Below, in pieces: positions 63,595 through 64,000 of a stretch of 64,000 nt of DNA. The DNA is taken from positions 434,001 through 498,000 of the forward strand of contig NZ_CANDOB010000001.1 of NCBI RefSeq assembly GCF_947387515.1, written 5' to 3'. This DNA comes from Alkalihalobacillus sp. CinArs1 (GTDB lineage Bacteria; Bacillota; Bacilli; Bacillales; Guptibacillaceae). The stretch's first letter is position 1. Every line of letters starts with the position of its first letter. A model generated the notes under the pieces. It ran no database searches, was not told the origin of the DNA, and saw nothing but the letters and a program-made list of their open reading frames with translations. A program made the position numbers and the translations under genes.

Positions 63595-64000
63595 TCAATT
63601 TGTTTTACGGTTTCAACTGGATATTCGAGCCAATGATTGGCTATCTTAGTAAAATTCCCTATTGAATCTGTTGTTAAAAATGTATGAGATGGTTTTTCAT
63701 CCCCTGTATACAACAATGAGCTGTACTCTAGAATTCCGCTTATTTCATAAGCCGTTTCATCACCAGAACAAATGATTGAGATCTCATCACCCATAACGGA
63801 TTGGATGACTTTTTCGAGTAATGGGTAATGGGTGCACCCTAAAATAATTGAGTCGATCCCTTTATCCTTAAGCGGCTTTAATGTTGTACTGACGATTTCA
63901 TATGTTTCATCGCTATCAAGGTTCCCTGATTCTACAAGCGGCACAAACGGTGGACAAGCAAGGCTCTCTACCTTTATATCATTATTGATCGACTTTAATG
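63582..64000 (-). CDS. racE: Glutamate racemase, 3' part only
   Basis: The frame stays open to the window edge, so the N-terminal half is missing; the last GTG seen (63944) is internal. Visible: LACPPFVPLVESG, the second catalytic Cys in IILGCTHYPLLEKVI, and DSIGNFTKIANHWLEYPV at the C-terminus. Supplies D-glutamate for peptidoglycan. Followed by gerM in the same orientation after 110 bases that include its terminator. Confidence 0.94.
   Translation of the reverse strand, partial: LKSINNDIKVESLACPPFVPLVESGNLDSDETYEIVSTTLKPLKDKGIDSIILGCTHYPLLEKVIQSVMGDEISIICSGDETAYEISGILEYSSLLYTGDEKPSHTFLTTDSIGNFTKIANHWLEYPVETVKQIDLHS

Overview
The window is a chromosomal segment of an endospore-forming Bacillaceae bacterium (Firmicutes, moderate to low GC). 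The evidence is a dense set of sporulation and germination genes (spo0B, spoIVFA/FB, spoIIB, spoVID, ysxE, lonB, gerM), Shine-Dalgarno sites close to AGGAGG with frequent TTG/GTG starts, a valS T-box, the cleavable form of ribosomal protein L27 with its Prp protease, and a gene order that follows the Bacillus subtilis spo0B-to-racE region almost gene for gene. Almost everything is on the minus strand. The exceptions are the ppdK pair at the left end, three minor-pilin genes, a 67-residue membrane peptide and a LiaF-like membrane protein.

Layout. 1-3.3 kb: the PPDK regulator (5' truncated) and pyruvate phosphate dikinase, sharing a bidirectional terminator with pheA. 3.4-6.6 kb: spo0B-obg-(terminator)-ACT regulator-pheA. 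6.7-7.9 kb: rplU-prp-rpmA from one strong promoter with a structured leader. 7.9-17.4 kb: cell shape, division and sporulation genes (spoIIB, maf, radC, mreBCD, minCD, spoIVFA-FB, and an RNase E/G-family protein that stops before the zinc-link). 17.5-33.2 kb: a type IV pilus locus between spoIIB and folC, where B. subtilis carries only the prepilin peptidase comC. It holds pilB-pilT-pilC, a major pilin, prepilin peptidase and pilM-pilN-pilO behind three genes not standard for pilus systems (an acidic membrane protein, a double PRC-barrel protein and a VanW-family protein). Three minor-pilin-like genes run divergently, the last with a long beta-helix-like C-terminus, and a GGDEF diguanylate cyclase lies next to them. 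33.3-40.9 kb: folC, valS with its T-box, a small membrane peptide, ysxE, a second CotS/YsxE-like gene and a short spoVID. 41-47.3 kb: the haem operon hemAXCDBL, with Fnr/Crp-like and PerR-like sites upstream of hemA. 47.5-50.4 kb: a membrane protein and a polar amino-acid ABC transporter. 50.5-50.9 kb: a GC-rich palindromic element between two near-identical terminator hairpins. 50.9-60 kb: ysxC, lonA, lonB (with a sigma-F promoter match), clpX, tig and a TPR gene. 60.2-64 kb: tRNA-Arg(UCU), a YfcE-type phosphoesterase, the XTP/dITP pyrophosphatase, rph, gerM and the 3' part of glutamate racemase.

How it works together. Most of the window is conserved housekeeping and sporulation genes. The accessory part is the pilus island, which looks complete for a retractile Gram-positive type IV pilus (assembly ATPase, retraction ATPase, platform, PilMNO frame, major and minor pilins, peptidase) and has an adjacent c-di-GMP enzyme. 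The strongest candidates for under-described biology are the three non-canonical proteins opening the pilus operon, the large minor pilin, the attenuator-like leader of tig, the regulatory region of hemA and the GC-rich element near 50.7 kb. All functions come from reading motifs and gene order; no database search was run.
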